Shown here: in pieces, positions 42,411-50,910 of the stretch | How the letters are laid out: each line of letters begins with the position of its first letter | How positions within the stretch are numbered: position 1 is the first letter of the stretch | Assembly: GCA_038235705.1 (NCBI GenBank) | Contig: JBBSTR010000004.1 | Span: forward strand, 14,349-78,348 | DNA: 64,000 bases | Direction: 5' to 3' | Source of the DNA: CANKBT01 sp038235705 | GTDB lineage: Bacteria; Actinomycetota; Actinomycetes; Mycobacteriales; SCTD01 | Program-made: the position numbers and the translations under genes | The notes under the pieces: model-generated | What the model saw: the letters and a program-made list of their open reading frames with translations, nothing else | Database searches by the model: none | Told to the model about the DNA's origin: nothing

Positions 42411-42767
42411 ATGAACGTTTTCTTCCCCTTGTGCGTTTTCCTGTTCATCGGGGTCTGCTGCTATGTCCAGCGTGGAGGCGCCTCACGTCGCCAGACGCGG
42501 TGGATGACAGCCGTGGCGGCCGTCCTCATGGCGGTCGCTGTCCTCAACTACGCGACCTCACCTGCGCGGGCGGCCGATCCGCTCGGTGCTGGCGTGCGGC
42601 CGGCATCCGACGCCACCTCACGTCAGGTCGGCGCGCCTGACGTGAGCGCCGGTCAAGATCGGGCCCAGCAACCGCTGCCTTCACCTGACCTGCTGCAGCA
42701 CGACACCGGTCGGACCCCCGAGCAGGGTCCGACCGGTGTCGTCCATCGAGCGGCGTGGGCCTGCTAG
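42411..42767 (+). CDS. Small membrane protein, unknown function
   Basis: This 118-residue protein has two predicted membrane segments, MNVFFPLCVFLFIGVCCYVQ and WMTAVAAVLMAVAVLNYAT, and a polar tail of about 60 residues rich in Pro, Gln and Asp. AGGAGAG lies four bases before ATG 42411, a strong ribosome site. I do not recognise the family. Its last 22 codons lie over a perfect 18-bp hairpin (42700-42742), and its stop codon TAG shares a CTAG with the convergent nrdJ stop, so the tail may be non-essential sequence of a terminator. Confidence 0.55.
   Translation: MNVFFPLCVFLFIGVCCYVQRGGASRRQTRWMTAVAAVLMAVAVLNYATSPARAADPLGAGVRPASDATSRQVGAPDVSAGQDRAQQPLPSPDLLQHDTGRTPEQGPTGVVHRAAWAC
42700..42742 (-). 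terminator. Perfect 18-bp hairpin at the nrdJ 3' end
   Basis: An 18-base arm at 42700-42717 (ACGACACCGGTCGGACCC) pairs perfectly with 42725-42742 around a seven-base loop. It lies 22 bp beyond the nrdJ stop and within the end of the convergent small gene. A stem this long and GC-rich is a strong terminator candidate for nrdJ even without a T-tract. Confidence 0.72.
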
Positions 42768-45568
42768 CTGCAGCCGCTCGTGCTCCCGCACGACTCGCAG
42801 ACATAGCAGGAGCCGGCCGGGCGCATCTTGACGCCACAGCTCATGCACAGCGGAGCATCGGCGGCCGCGCCCTGCATGGCTTCCAGCAGCTCGGTCGAGC
42901 TGTGGACCTGGGCGTCCGCGGGCCGGGCCCGCGGCTTCTCGACCGGGAGCGAGGTCGCCATGCTCGTGACGTCGAGGTCGTCGTCGCTGTCGGCCGTAGC
43001 GCCGTACGAGGTGCCGGCGACGGTTGCCGCCCGCTCCTCGGCGGTGAAGATCCCCAGCTCCGCGCGGCTCTCGTACGCCAGGTAGTCCAGTGCGAGGCGT
43101 CGGAACAGGTAGTCCATGATCGACTGCGCGATGCGGACGTCCGCATCGTCGGTGAGCCCGGCCGGGTCGAAGCGCATGTTGATGTACTTCGACACGAAGG
43201 CCTCGAGCGGCACGCCGTACTGCAGGCCGATCGAGATCGACACCGAGAAGGCGTCCATCACACCGGCGAGCGTGCTGCCCTGCTTGCTCATCTTGATGAA
43301 GACCTCGCCGAGCCGACCGTCGTCGTACTCCCCCGCGGTCATGTAACCCTCAGCGCCGGCGACCGAGAAGGACACGGTCTGGCTGCGCCGCTTCTTCGGC
43401 AGGCGGGTGCGCGACGGCTTGTATTCCACGACGACCTCAGGGTCGCCCTTCTCGCTGTCGCTCTTGGACTGCAGCGGCTGACCGACCTTGGAGTTGTTGC
43501 GGTAGATCGCGAGCGCCTTCAGGCCGAGCTTCCAGCCCTGGAGGTAGACGTCGGCCACCTCGTCGACGGTGGCCTCGGCCGGCAGGTTGACGGTCTTGGA
43601 CAGCGCCCCGGAGACGAACGGCTGGATCGCGGCCATCATTCGTACGTGGCCCATCGCGGAGATGGACCGCTCGCCCATCGCGCAGTCGAAGACCTCATAG
43701 TGCTCGGTCCGCAGGCCGGGTGCGTCCACGACGACGCCCCTGTCCGCGACGTGCTCGACGATCGCCTCGACCTGCTCGTCGTGGTAGCCCAGCGAGCGCA
43801 GCGCGCGCGGCACGGTCTGGTTGACGATCTGCATCGAACCGCCGCCGACCAGCTTCTTGAACTTCACCAGCGCCAGGTCGGGCTCGAGGCCGGTGGTGTC
43901 GCAGTCCATCATCAGGCCGATGGTGCCGGTCGGGGCGATGACGCTGGCCTGCGCGTTGCGGTAGCCGTTGTCCTCGCCGAGGGTCAGGCACTGCTGCCAG
44001 ACCTTGCCGGCCTCACGCACGATCCGGCCGTCCTCGGCGCCGACGGCCCGCAGGGTGTCGTTGGCGGCAGCATGCTTGCGCATCACCCGCTTGTGGGCGT
44101 CGGCGTTGCGGGCGTAGCCGGCGTAGGGGCCGACGACGGCCGCCAGCTCCGCGCTGCGCTTGTAGGCGGTGCCGGTCATCAGGCTGGTGATGGCGCCGGC
44201 GAGGGCGCGACCGCCGTCGGAGTCGTAGGCGTGGCCGGTGGCCATGAGCAGGGCGCCGAGGTTGGCGTAGCCGATCCCCAGCTGGCGGAAGTTGCGGGTG
44301 GTCTCACCGATCGGCTCGGTCGGGAAGTCGGCGAAACAGATCGAGATGTCCATCGCGGTGATGATGATCTCCACCGACTTGGCGAAGCGCACGCTGTCGA
44401 AGGTGCCGTCGTCGCCGAGGAAGGTCATCAGGTTGAGCGAGGCCAGGTTGCAGCTCGAGTTGTCCAGAGACATGTATTCGCTGCACGGGTTCGACGCCGT
44501 GATGCGGCCGGACTCCGGGGTGGTGTGCCAGTCGTTGATCGTGTCGTCGTACTGGATCCCCGGGTCGGCGCACTCCCAGGCCGCCTGGGCGAGCTTGCCC
44601 CAGATGCGGCGCGCCTGGACGGTCTCGATGACACGGTTGTCGGCGCGGGCACGCAGACCGAAGTCGGTGTCGTCCTCGACGGCGCGCATGAACTCGTCGC
44701 TGACCCGGACCGAGTTGTTGGCGTTCTGGTACTGCACACTCACGATGTCCTTGCCGCCGAGGTCCATGTCGAAGCCGGCGTCACGAAGGGCGCGAATCTT
44801 GTCCTCCTCGCGCGCCTTGGTGTCGATGAACTCCTCGATGTCGGGGTGGTCGACGTCCAGCACGACCATCTTCGCGGCCCGACGCGTCGCCCCGCCGCTC
44901 TTGATGGTGCCGGCCGAGGCGTCCGCGCCGCGCATGAACGAGACCGGTCCGCTGGCGGTGCCGCCGGAGGACAGCAGCTCCTTGCTCGAACGGATGCGCG
45001 AGAGGTTGAGGCCGGCGCCGGAGCCGCCCTTGAAGATCAGACCCTCCTCGCGGTACCAGTTGAGGATCGAGTCCATGGTGTCGTCGACCGCGAGGATGAA
45101 GCACGCGCTGACCTGCTGCGGAGCAGTCGTCCCGACGTTGAACCACACGGGAGAGTTGAAGCTGAAGACCTGGTGGAGAAGCATCCAGGTCAGCTCGCGC
45201 TCGAACAGCTCGGCGTCGTCCTCGGTGGCGAAGTAGTCGTAGTCGCGTCCGGCCTTGCCGTAGGTCGTGACGACGCGGTCGATGAGCTGGCGCAGGCTCT
45301 GCTCGCGGGTCGGGCTGCCGACCGCGCCACGGAAGTACTTCGTGGTGACGATGTTGGCGGCGTTGACCGACCAGGAGGCCGGGAACTCGACGCCGCGCTG
45401 CTCGAAGTTGATCGTTCCGTCGCGCCAGTTGGTCATGACGACGTCCCGGCGCTCCCAGGTGACCTCGTCGTAGGGGTGCACGCCCGGCGTCGTGTGCACA
45501 CGCTCAACGGTCAGCCGCGAGCCGCCTCGGTGCGTCTGCGGTCCGGCGCCGTTCACCGTCTCGGTCAT
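42764..45568 (-). CDS. nrdJ: Vitamin B12-dependent ribonucleoside-diphosphate reductase (class II)
   Basis: This 934-residue class II ribonucleotide reductase is of NrdJ type and independent of oxygen. VSACFILAVDDTMDSIL, ASNPCSEYMSLDNSSCNLASL (active-site Cys and Glu) and APTGTIGLMMDCDTTGLEPD are family landmarks. The C-terminus holds a Cys-rich, zinc-binding MSCGVKMRPAGSCYVCESC then GCS, used for reduction. A good ribosome site (AGAAGGA) precedes ATG 45568. It lies 132 bp downstream of nrdR on the same strand, the usual actinobacterial arrangement, and is likely NrdR-repressed. A cobalamin riboswitch was not recognised in the short gap. Confidence 0.95.
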   Translation of the reverse strand: MTETVNGAGPQTHRGGSRLTVERVHTTPGVHPYDEVTWERRDVVMTNWRDGTINFEQRGVEFPASWSVNAANIVTTKYFRGAVGSPTREQSLRQLIDRVVTTYGKAGRDYDYFATEDDAELFERELTWMLLHQVFSFNSPVWFNVGTTAPQQVSACFILAVDDTMDSILNWYREEGLIFKGGSGAGLNLSRIRSSKELLSSGGTASGPVSFMRGADASAGTIKSGGATRRAAKMVVLDVDHPDIEEFIDTKAREEDKIRALRDAGFDMDLGGKDIVSVQYQNANNSVRVSDEFMRAVEDDTDFGLRARADNRVIETVQARRIWGKLAQAAWECADPGIQYDDTINDWHTTPESGRITASNPCSEYMSLDNSSCNLASLNLMTFLGDDGTFDSVRFAKSVEIIITAMDISICFADFPTEPIGETTRNFRQLGIGYANLGALLMATGHAYDSDGGRALAGAITSLMTGTAYKRSAELAAVVGPYAGYARNADAHKRVMRKHAAANDTLRAVGAEDGRIVREAGKVWQQCLTLGEDNGYRNAQASVIAPTGTIGLMMDCDTTGLEPDLALVKFKKLVGGGSMQIVNQTVPRALRSLGYHDEQVEAIVEHVADRGVVVDAPGLRTEHYEVFDCAMGERSISAMGHVRMMAAIQPFVSGALSKTVNLPAEATVDEVADVYLQGWKLGLKALAIYRNNSKVGQPLQSKSDSEKGDPEVVVEYKPSRTRLPKKRRSQTVSFSVAGAEGYMTAGEYDDGRLGEVFIKMSKQGSTLAGVMDAFSVSISIGLQYGVPLEAFVSKYINMRFDPAGLTDDADVRIAQSIMDYLFRRLALDYLAYESRAELGIFTAEERAATVAGTSYGATADSDDDLDVTSMATSLPVEKPRARPADAQVHSSTELLEAMQGAAADAPLCMSCGVKMRPAGSCYVCESCGSTSGCS

Positions 45569-45700
45569 GGGTTCCTTCTTTCTTCACAGGCTTCAACAAC
45601 GACGGGCTGCGCAGCATTGCGGGTGCGCCCGTCTTGGGGGGCGTGGTGCGGTCGTGACGTGGTGCGGGGCGAACGGATCGAGCAGGACGTAAGGCGTGGT

Positions 45701-46168
45701 TCAGGCGGTCGGCACGGGGGTTTCTCGCTCGGCCCGCAGCGAGCCGATCTCGGCCTCGAAGTCATGGAGCGACTCGAAGGACTTGTAGACGCTCGCGAAG
45801 CGCAGGTAAGCGACCTCGTCGAGCAGCCGGAGCGGCCGCAGGATGGCGAGACCGACCTCGTGGGCGGGCACCTCGGCTGCGCCACCGTCGCGCAGGGCAT
45901 CCTCGACCTGTTGGGCGAGCAGCGCGAGCGCGTCCTCGTCCACAGGCCGGCCCTGGCACGCCTTGCGCACCCCGGCCACGACCTTGTCGCGCCGGAACGG
46001 CTCGGTGACACCGGAGCGCTTGACGACGGCGAGCGACATCTCCTCGACCGTGGTGAAGCGCCGTGAGCAGGACGAACACTGACGGCGTCGCCGGATCGCG
46101 TCGCCGTCCTGGGCCTCGCGGCTGTCGACGACCCGGCTGTCGCCGTGCCGGCAGTAGGGGCAGCGCAC
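45701..46168 (-). CDS. nrdR: Transcriptional repressor NrdR
   Basis: This 155-residue repressor senses ATP/dATP and controls ribonucleotide reductase genes. It starts at GTG 46168. The N-terminal zinc ribbon has CPYCRHGDSRVVDSRE and RRRRQCSSCSRRFTTVEE (Cys 3, 6, 31 and 34), followed by the ATP-cone with VVKRSGVTEPFRRDKVVAGV and KACQGRPVDED. It ends FASVYKSFESLHDFEAEI, typical for NrdR. It is upstream of nrdJ on the same strand and probably binds the dyads at 46203-46270 in its own promoter. Confidence 0.95.
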   Translation of the reverse strand: MRCPYCRHGDSRVVDSREAQDGDAIRRRRQCSSCSRRFTTVEEMSLAVVKRSGVTEPFRRDKVVAGVRKACQGRPVDEDALALLAQQVEDALRDGGAAEVPAHEVGLAILRPLRLLDEVAYLRFASVYKSFESLHDFEAEIGSLRAERETPVPTA

Positions 46169-46202
46169 GTCTGACCGACCCCTTCCCGCGGGCCTCGCCG
46201 TC

Positions 46203-46270
46203 CACAGCCTGTGTGCACGGTCTCCACAACCTGTGGAGAACTACACCTGTGTAAGTCCCAGATGTTGTGT
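46203..46270 (-). promoter_or_regulatory. nrdR promoter region with NrdR-box-like dyads
   Basis: Three TGTG/CACA dyads lie here: CACAGCCTGTG at 46203-46213, CTCCACA-ACC-TGTGGAG at 46222-46238 and TACAC-CT-GTGTA at 46242-46253. At 46255-46270 the minus strand reads ACACAACATCTGGGAC, a partial match to the NrdR box consensus (acaCwAtATaTwGtGt), whose centre is about 32 bp from the centre of the 46222 dyad. That is close to the known paired-box spacing. The match is partial, so this remains a proposal. Confidence 0.5.
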
Positions 46271-46289
46271 CCGTGAACCTAGAGGCCCA

Positions 46290-46311
46290 CCAGGGGTTGC
46301 GCAAGCCCTGG
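46290..46311 (+). repeat. 22-bp near-perfect palindrome
   Basis: CCAGGG-g-TTGCGCAA-g-CCCTGG has a single mismatch pair flanking the TTGCGCAA core. It lies upstream of the nrdR promoter dyads and about 180 bp after the end of the secretion-like operon. It could be a regulator site or a terminator stem. Nothing else in 46271-46490 resembles a gene. Confidence 0.45.
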
Positions 46312-46490
46312 CTGGGGCCGGGCGGTCTCGGACCGCGATCCCTGCAGGTCCGACGGGGTGCAGCCCCCGCACGGCTCAGGGGCGCGCTCGGGCGTGTCGT
46401 GCGCCACAGCCCTACCGAAGGTCGCATGGGTTGACCGTGTCACCGCCCTACGACAGAACCGCTCGTTCGCTCCCGCCTGCCGTACCGGTC

Positions 46491-47060
46491 TCACGCCGGA
46501 GCAGTCGTGATCAGCGACCGGGAGGCGATCACGGTGACGAGGCAGGCGAGATCGTGCAGCTGTCCGACGTCCCGGCAGACACCCACCACGAGCAGCCCGA
46601 GCGGGCTGCCGTCCGGCAGCCCGAGCACCACGGCCATCCCCCCGGCACGGCCACCCGGGACAGGCTGCTCCCGGAGCCACCCGACCGCGCTTCCCTGAAC
46701 GGTGTCGAACACCTCGGTCGACGTCGTCGGGTGCTGGGATCTGAGCAGACGGGCGAGCACGCCGGCCGCGTCGATGCCGGGGTGAGCAGGGACCGGGACG
46801 AGACTGGTGAGCACGTGCCAGCTGGCGTCGAGGCCGTCATGGTGGACCTCGATCACGCCGTGCGACAGCACCCCGGGCCGGGCACGCCAGCGCAGCAGCC
46901 CCTGGACCACCTGCTCCCGGACAGCCGGCGGCAGACGCGCCGCGACCAGCTCCCGCAGCACGCGCTCGTCGTCGAGCGCGAGGTCCAGCCAGTCGTCCGG
47001 CAGGTGCAGCGCCACGACGGCGTCGTGGGCCCTGGGTGGCGTCGCAGAGGCCTCGCTCAC
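46491..47060 (-). CDS. Hypothetical protein of a type VII secretion-like operon
   Basis: This 189-residue soluble protein begins MSEASATPPRAHDAVVALHL, has VLRELVAARLPPAVREQVVQ, then SHGVIEVHHDGLDASWHVLT, and ends in a segment with LLVVGVCRDVGQLHDLACLV. No signal peptide is present. I do not recognise a family. It may be a chaperone or accessory of the neighbouring secreted proteins, by position only. Its start overlaps the stop of the larger protein by four bases, so it is the third gene of the operon. Confidence 0.6.
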   Translation of the reverse strand: MSEASATPPRAHDAVVALHLPDDWLDLALDDERVLRELVAARLPPAVREQVVQGLLRWRARPGVLSHGVIEVHHDGLDASWHVLTSLVPVPAHPGIDAAGVLARLLRSQHPTTSTEVFDTVQGSAVGWLREQPVPGGRAGGMAVVLGLPDGSPLGLLVVGVCRDVGQLHDLACLVTVIASRSLITTAPA

Positions 47061-48340
47061 CGGTCGAAGACCCCGGAACGCCCGCGGACCAGGTCTTCCT
47101 GCCGCTCACCCCACGGCGAACGTCCGTCCGGCCCCGGGGTGAACCCCCCGTCAACCGCGACCCCGTTCATCACCCTCGCCCCCCCACCGACGAAGACGTC
47201 GACGACCCGCCAGCCGGCCTCGGCGTCCTCCATCGGCGCGGCGCCGCGCCGCAGCACCCCGAGCGTGCCCAGGGGTCGTTCGCTCCGAGAGCCGAAGATC
47301 GTCCGATCGGTGCTGGTGAAGGCGCCCCCCTTGGCGGCCTTACCGAGCTGAGCAGCAGTGCCGAGCGCCCCCAGCCCGGCCAGCGTCGTCCCTGCTCCGA
47401 CCCACACGTCCTTCGTCAATCCCCCGCTCCAGCTGCCCTGCGCCCCGACCGCGGCGCCATACGCCGACAGCGCGGACACCCCGCCCAGGACGAGCGCGGG
47501 CACGGCCAGCGGCTGGCACAACGGGATCAGCGCCAGGATGCTGAGGACCGACGACAGCATGCCGGTGAGGTCGCTGACGAAGGCCAGTGCATCCTGGTGC
47601 TGCTTGAGGAAACCCATCGTGTCCGCGGCCAGCTGCGCGTAGGGCGCGACGCACCAGTCCCAGCCAGCCGAGGCGGCGTCGCCGATCGCCCCCGCCGCTT
47701 GGCCCAGCAGCCCGGGACCCAGCGGTGCCAGCCCTTGGGCCACGAGCAACGCTCGCGCCGTGACGGCCGCCGCCTGAACCGTCGCGGTCCGTAGCCGCTC
47801 CGCCTCGGACCGCTCGTGCACCAGCTCGGCCTCGACCTGGGACAGACGCGCGCGACTGACCGCCAGCTCGCGGTCCACCTGCCCGGCACGCTCCACCCTT
47901 GGATCCGGCGAGGACCAAGCCGACAACGGTGGCGCCGCACCCGTCAGGCGCACGTAGGCGCCCAGGCTCTGCGCCTCCCAGGCGAGGCTGTCCGTCTGGT
48001 GCTGGAGCGTCTCGACGCGCCGGACCAGGTCGGCCGCCCGCGCTTCGAGGACGTCGGCCTGACGCTGGTGGTCCTCGAGCAGGTCGGCCCACCCGGTCAG
48101 CGCGGACCCGGCGGCCAGGAAGGACTGCTCGGCGCGCAGCAGCTGCTCGGGGGCCCGGACCCCGACCCGCTCACGAAAGGCCTCCGCAGCCTCCCCCCGC
48201 CACCGGCAGTCCTGACCGCGCAGGATGTCGGCCGCCCGCACCATGGCGTCGCCGCTGCGGCGAAGCGTCCCGGCGATGTCACGCACCGTCGCCGGCGCTC
48301 CCGGACAGGGATCGAAGCCGAGGGCCGGGAACGCCCTCAT
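47057..48340 (-). CDS. Large T7SS-type WXG-domain protein
   Basis: This 427-residue protein has a helical N-terminus containing GQDCRWRGEAAEAFRERVG, a WxG motif of the WXG100/ESX type, and long Leu/Gln coiled-coil-like helices to about residue 200. Two hydrophobic blocks follow, around VTARALLVAQGLAPLGPG and SSVLSILALIPL, and the tail has GGFTPGPDGRSPW. This layout fits the proteins annotated as putative T7SS-secreted. No toxin domain is recognised in the tail. It overlaps both neighbours by four bases, which suggests one co-expressed unit. Confidence 0.65.
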   Translation of the reverse strand: MRAFPALGFDPCPGAPATVRDIAGTLRRSGDAMVRAADILRGQDCRWRGEAAEAFRERVGVRAPEQLLRAEQSFLAAGSALTGWADLLEDHQRQADVLEARAADLVRRVETLQHQTDSLAWEAQSLGAYVRLTGAAPPLSAWSSPDPRVERAGQVDRELAVSRARLSQVEAELVHERSEAERLRTATVQAAAVTARALLVAQGLAPLGPGLLGQAAGAIGDAASAGWDWCVAPYAQLAADTMGFLKQHQDALAFVSDLTGMLSSVLSILALIPLCQPLAVPALVLGGVSALSAYGAAVGAQGSWSGGLTKDVWVGAGTTLAGLGALGTAAQLGKAAKGGAFTSTDRTIFGSRSERPLGTLGVLRRGAAPMEDAEAGWRVVDVFVGGGARVMNGVAVDGGFTPGPDGRSPWGERQEDLVRGRSGVFDR

Positions 48341-48630
48341 GCCTGCGGCCGGCAGATGCTGGTCAGCGCGGACTCGAGCGTCACGAGGGCGTCATCCACA
48401 CGTTGGAGGAACGACGCGGCCGAGGTGGCGAACTGCTCGATCAGGTCGAAACCGTGCTCCCAGCCCGCCAGGAAGTCCGACAACGCCCCGCACACGTCGG
48501 GCTGCCCGACCGCCCCGGGGTCGGACGAGCGCAGCGCCGCGCGCGGAGCACTCAGCAGCGCGCCGGTGTCGGCCAGCGTCGCCTGCGCCCGGCCCAGCGC
48601 GGCGCCGTCCACGTGCAGGTCAGAAGGCAT
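48337..48630 (-). CDS. Small EspC-like/WXG100-type protein
   Basis: This 97-residue all-helical protein begins MPSDLHVDGAALGRAQATLA, followed by VCGALSDFLAGWEHGFDLIE and LQRVDDALVTLESALTSI. This pattern resembles the EspC/type VII secretion target group (DUF2580-like), which pair with a second helical partner for export. ATG 48630 is the start. It is the first gene of the three-gene coupled operon and probably the partner of the 427-residue protein. No EccC, EccD or MycP genes are in this window. Confidence 0.65.
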   Translation of the reverse strand: MPSDLHVDGAALGRAQATLADTGALLSAPRAALRSSDPGAVGQPDVCGALSDFLAGWEHGFDLIEQFATSAASFLQRVDDALVTLESALTSICRPQA

Positions 48631-48742
48631 GACGCGCACCGTACGGACGGAAAGGACTCCCGCCGAGTTCTCCACAGGTGGATGCCGGTCGGGCCGTAGG
48701 TCACACTCTGAACCAGCCAGCCGTCTGATCGAGAGGCCCCCC

Positions 48743-50065
48743 GTGAGCCATCCCCGTACCGCTGTGATCGGCGCCGGTTCGTCCGGCATCACCACCCTGA
48801 AAGCGCTGCTCGAGGCGGGCGTGCCGACTGTCTGCTTCGAGAGCGGTGACCGGGTAGGCGGCAACTGGGTGTTCCAGAACAGCAACGGCACGAGCGCCAG
48901 CTATCGCTCGCTGCACATCAACACCTCGCGGGAGCGCATGGAGTTCAGCGACTTCCCGATGCCGAGCCGCTACCCGGACTTCCCGCACCACACCCACATC
49001 GCCGAGTACTTCAACGACTACGTCGAGCGGTTCGGGCTCGCTGAGCACATCCTTTTCTCCACGACCGTGATCACAGCCGAACCGCGCCCCGGTGGCGGGT
49101 GGACGTTGCGGCTGAGCGACGGGTCGGTCGAGGAGTTCGACGCGCTGGTCGTCGCGAACGGCCACCACTGGGACCCCCGCTGGCCCGAGCCAGCCTTCCC
49201 TGGGTCCGAGGACTTCCCGGGTGTGCAGATGCATGCGCACCAGTTCGAGGACAACAGCGCATGGCGCGACAAGGCCGTGGTGGTGCTCGGGATGGGCAAC
49301 TCAGCCATGGACATCGCGGTCGAGGCGTCCTGGGTGGCCGAGTCGGTCTACCTCAGCGCCCGTACGCCGGTGCACGTCATCCCGAAGTACGTCTTCGGCA
49401 AGCCGGTCGACCAGGTCGAAAGCCCTCTGGCCGCACGGCTGCTGCCGTGGAAGATGCGGCAGCGCCTCACCGAGACGATGCTCAAGCTGGCCGTCGGTGA
49501 CCTACGGCGCTACGGGCTCGAGAAGCCCGCCCACGGGATGCTGCAGGCGCACGCCACGGTCAGCGACACGATCCTGTCGCGGCTGGCCCACGGGAAGGTG
49601 GTCGGCAAGCCGTCCATCGCACGGTTCGAGGGCTCGGACGTGGTGTTCAGCGACGGCACCCGGGTCCATGCCGACGTAGTCGTCTACGCCACCGGGTATC
49701 GCATCTCGTTCCCGTTCTTCGACAAGGCGGTCGTCGACGCACCCGACAATCGCATCTCGCTCTACAAGCGGGTCTTCCCGGTCGACCGCGACGACCTGGC
49801 GATCGTCGGCTTGATCCAGCCGCTCGGCGCGATCATGCCGCTGGCGGAGGAGCAGGGAAAGCTGGTCGCGGCGAGGCTCTCCGGGGCCTACGCGATTCCG
49901 TCACGGAAGGAGATGGCTGCGGACGTCGCCACCACCGACGAGGCCGTACGTCGGCGCTACGTCGGGAGCAGACGTCACACGATCCAGGTGGACTACGAGG
50001 TCTACCTGCACGAGCTGCGGCAGGAACGAGCCCGAGGAGCGGCCCGCGTCCACCAGCCGGCCTGA
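48743..50065 (+). CDS. Flavin-containing monooxygenase
   Basis: This 440-residue FMO/Baeyer-Villiger-type enzyme has the FAD motif VIGAGSSGI, ESGDRVGGNWVF, the FMO signature FPGVQMHAHQF (FxGxxxHxxxF/Y), the NADPH motif VLGMGNSAMD and YATGYRISFPF. It oxidises N, S or ketone groups of small molecules, with unknown substrate. GAGAGG lies six bases before GTG 48743. It is divergent from the secretion-like operon at 48630 and alone on its strand. Confidence 0.88.
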   Translation: MSHPRTAVIGAGSSGITTLKALLEAGVPTVCFESGDRVGGNWVFQNSNGTSASYRSLHINTSRERMEFSDFPMPSRYPDFPHHTHIAEYFNDYVERFGLAEHILFSTTVITAEPRPGGGWTLRLSDGSVEEFDALVVANGHHWDPRWPEPAFPGSEDFPGVQMHAHQFEDNSAWRDKAVVVLGMGNSAMDIAVEASWVAESVYLSARTPVHVIPKYVFGKPVDQVESPLAARLLPWKMRQRLTETMLKLAVGDLRRYGLEKPAHGMLQAHATVSDTILSRLAHGKVVGKPSIARFEGSDVVFSDGTRVHADVVVYATGYRISFPFFDKAVVDAPDNRISLYKRVFPVDRDDLAIVGLIQPLGAIMPLAEEQGKLVAARLSGAYAIPSRKEMAADVATTDEAVRRRYVGSRRHTIQVDYEVYLHELRQERARGAARVHQPA

Positions 50066-50139
50066 GAGCACCCGGCGCCGGGCGATCGAGTGCTGACCGT
50101 CGCGACCCCGCTCACCCGAGGGCGCACCCCCGCGCGGCG

Positions 50140-50685
50140 TCAGCCGGCCGGCAGGACCAGAAGCTGGCCTGACCGCAGCTGACCGTCCGGCAGGTCGTTC
50201 AGCGCCTGCAGCTCGGCCACCACGCGGCGCCGGTCCTGACCGGGAGCCGTGCGCTCGGCGACGGCCCACAGGGTGTCCCCGGCCTGGACCACCAGCGACG
50301 CGCCAGGCTCGGGCTGGCCCACCCCGCTCGGGAACGCGCCGCCGACCGCCGAGAGGAGCCCGGCGAGACCCGCCCCGGCCAGCCAGAGCAAGACCACGGC
50401 GAACGTGCCGGCAAGCACCCGTCGTCCGCGCATCGACAGGTGGACCCCCCGCTGAGCCGTCACGACCTCGGACCGCCCGACCAGTGGCACCGGCCGCACC
50501 CAGCCGCCGCGCACCGCCGCGCGGCCGGGCAGCCACGGACCCAGCTCCTGGGGCCGGCCGGCCGGGCGTCGTCGGGCGATCGCGCGGCGACGCCGGCGCC
50601 GCGCCTGCTCACGCGGGGCATCGAGGAAGGCCGTGCCAGCCCGGTCCTGCCGTGCTGCGGGGGTGGATCGCGTCGTCGCACTCAT
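50140..50685 (-). CDS. LysM membrane protein, candidate SOS-induced cell-division inhibitor (ChiZ/DivS-like)
   Basis: This 181-residue protein has a long Arg-rich N-terminus, one membrane helix near residue 90-110 (GTFAVVLLWLAGAGLAGLL) and a C-terminal LysM domain (SLVVQAGDTLWAVAERTA then NDLPDGQLRSGQLLVLP). A LysM membrane protein divergent from lexA is the arrangement of ChiZ (Rv2719c), DivS and YneA, which block division during the SOS response. Two LexA boxes in the shared 225-bp promoter (50748 and 50816) support joint control with lexA. ATG 50685 is the start. No catalytic domain is visible. Confidence 0.75.
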   Translation of the reverse strand: MSATTRSTPAARQDRAGTAFLDAPREQARRRRRRAIARRRPAGRPQELGPWLPGRAAVRGGWVRPVPLVGRSEVVTAQRGVHLSMRGRRVLAGTFAVVLLWLAGAGLAGLLSAVGGAFPSGVGQPEPGASLVVQAGDTLWAVAERTAPGQDRRRVVAELQALNDLPDGQLRSGQLLVLPAG

Positions 50686-50747
50686 CGTCTGCTCCTCGCG
50701 TGTCGCTCCAGCCGTCCGACGCTCAGGTGCTGCACAGTGGTGCGAGC

Positions 50748-50763
50748 GCGAACGAGCGTTCGA
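50748..50763 (+). promoter_or_regulatory. LexA (SOS) box 1, lexA/LysM divergent promoter
   Basis: GCGAAC-GAGC-GTTCGA differs from TCGAAC-N4-GTTCGA only at the first base. It lies 63 bp from the LysM gene start and 148 bp from lexA, so it is best placed to control the LysM gene. Confidence 0.85.
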
Positions 50764-50815
50764 TCGAACGCCTTGGCGATGTCTACCCCCGGGGTCCGAC
50801 AAAGTCACGAAGGAA

Positions 50816-50831
50816 TCGAACACGTGTTTGA
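50816..50831 (+). promoter_or_regulatory. LexA (SOS) box 2, upstream of lexA
   Basis: TCGAAC-ACGT-GTTTGA matches the SOS consensus at eleven of twelve positions and is 80 bp before the lexA start. It is consistent with lexA autorepression. Confidence 0.85.
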
Positions 50832-50910
50832 TCTGTGACCTTGCACCGGCTACGGTCCCAAGATCGAGCCGCACCTCCCGACCCACCCGGACGACCCTCA
50901 GGAGCACCCC

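Noticed and set aside
45569..45700. Cobalamin riboswitch before nrdJ
   Set aside because: The 132-bp gap is too short and lacks a recognisable B12 box. NrdR control is the simpler view.
47816..50065. 749-codon start for the flavin monooxygenase
   Set aside because: The upstream part is antisense to the secretion-like operon. GTG 48743 has a proper ribosome site and starts the FAD motif.
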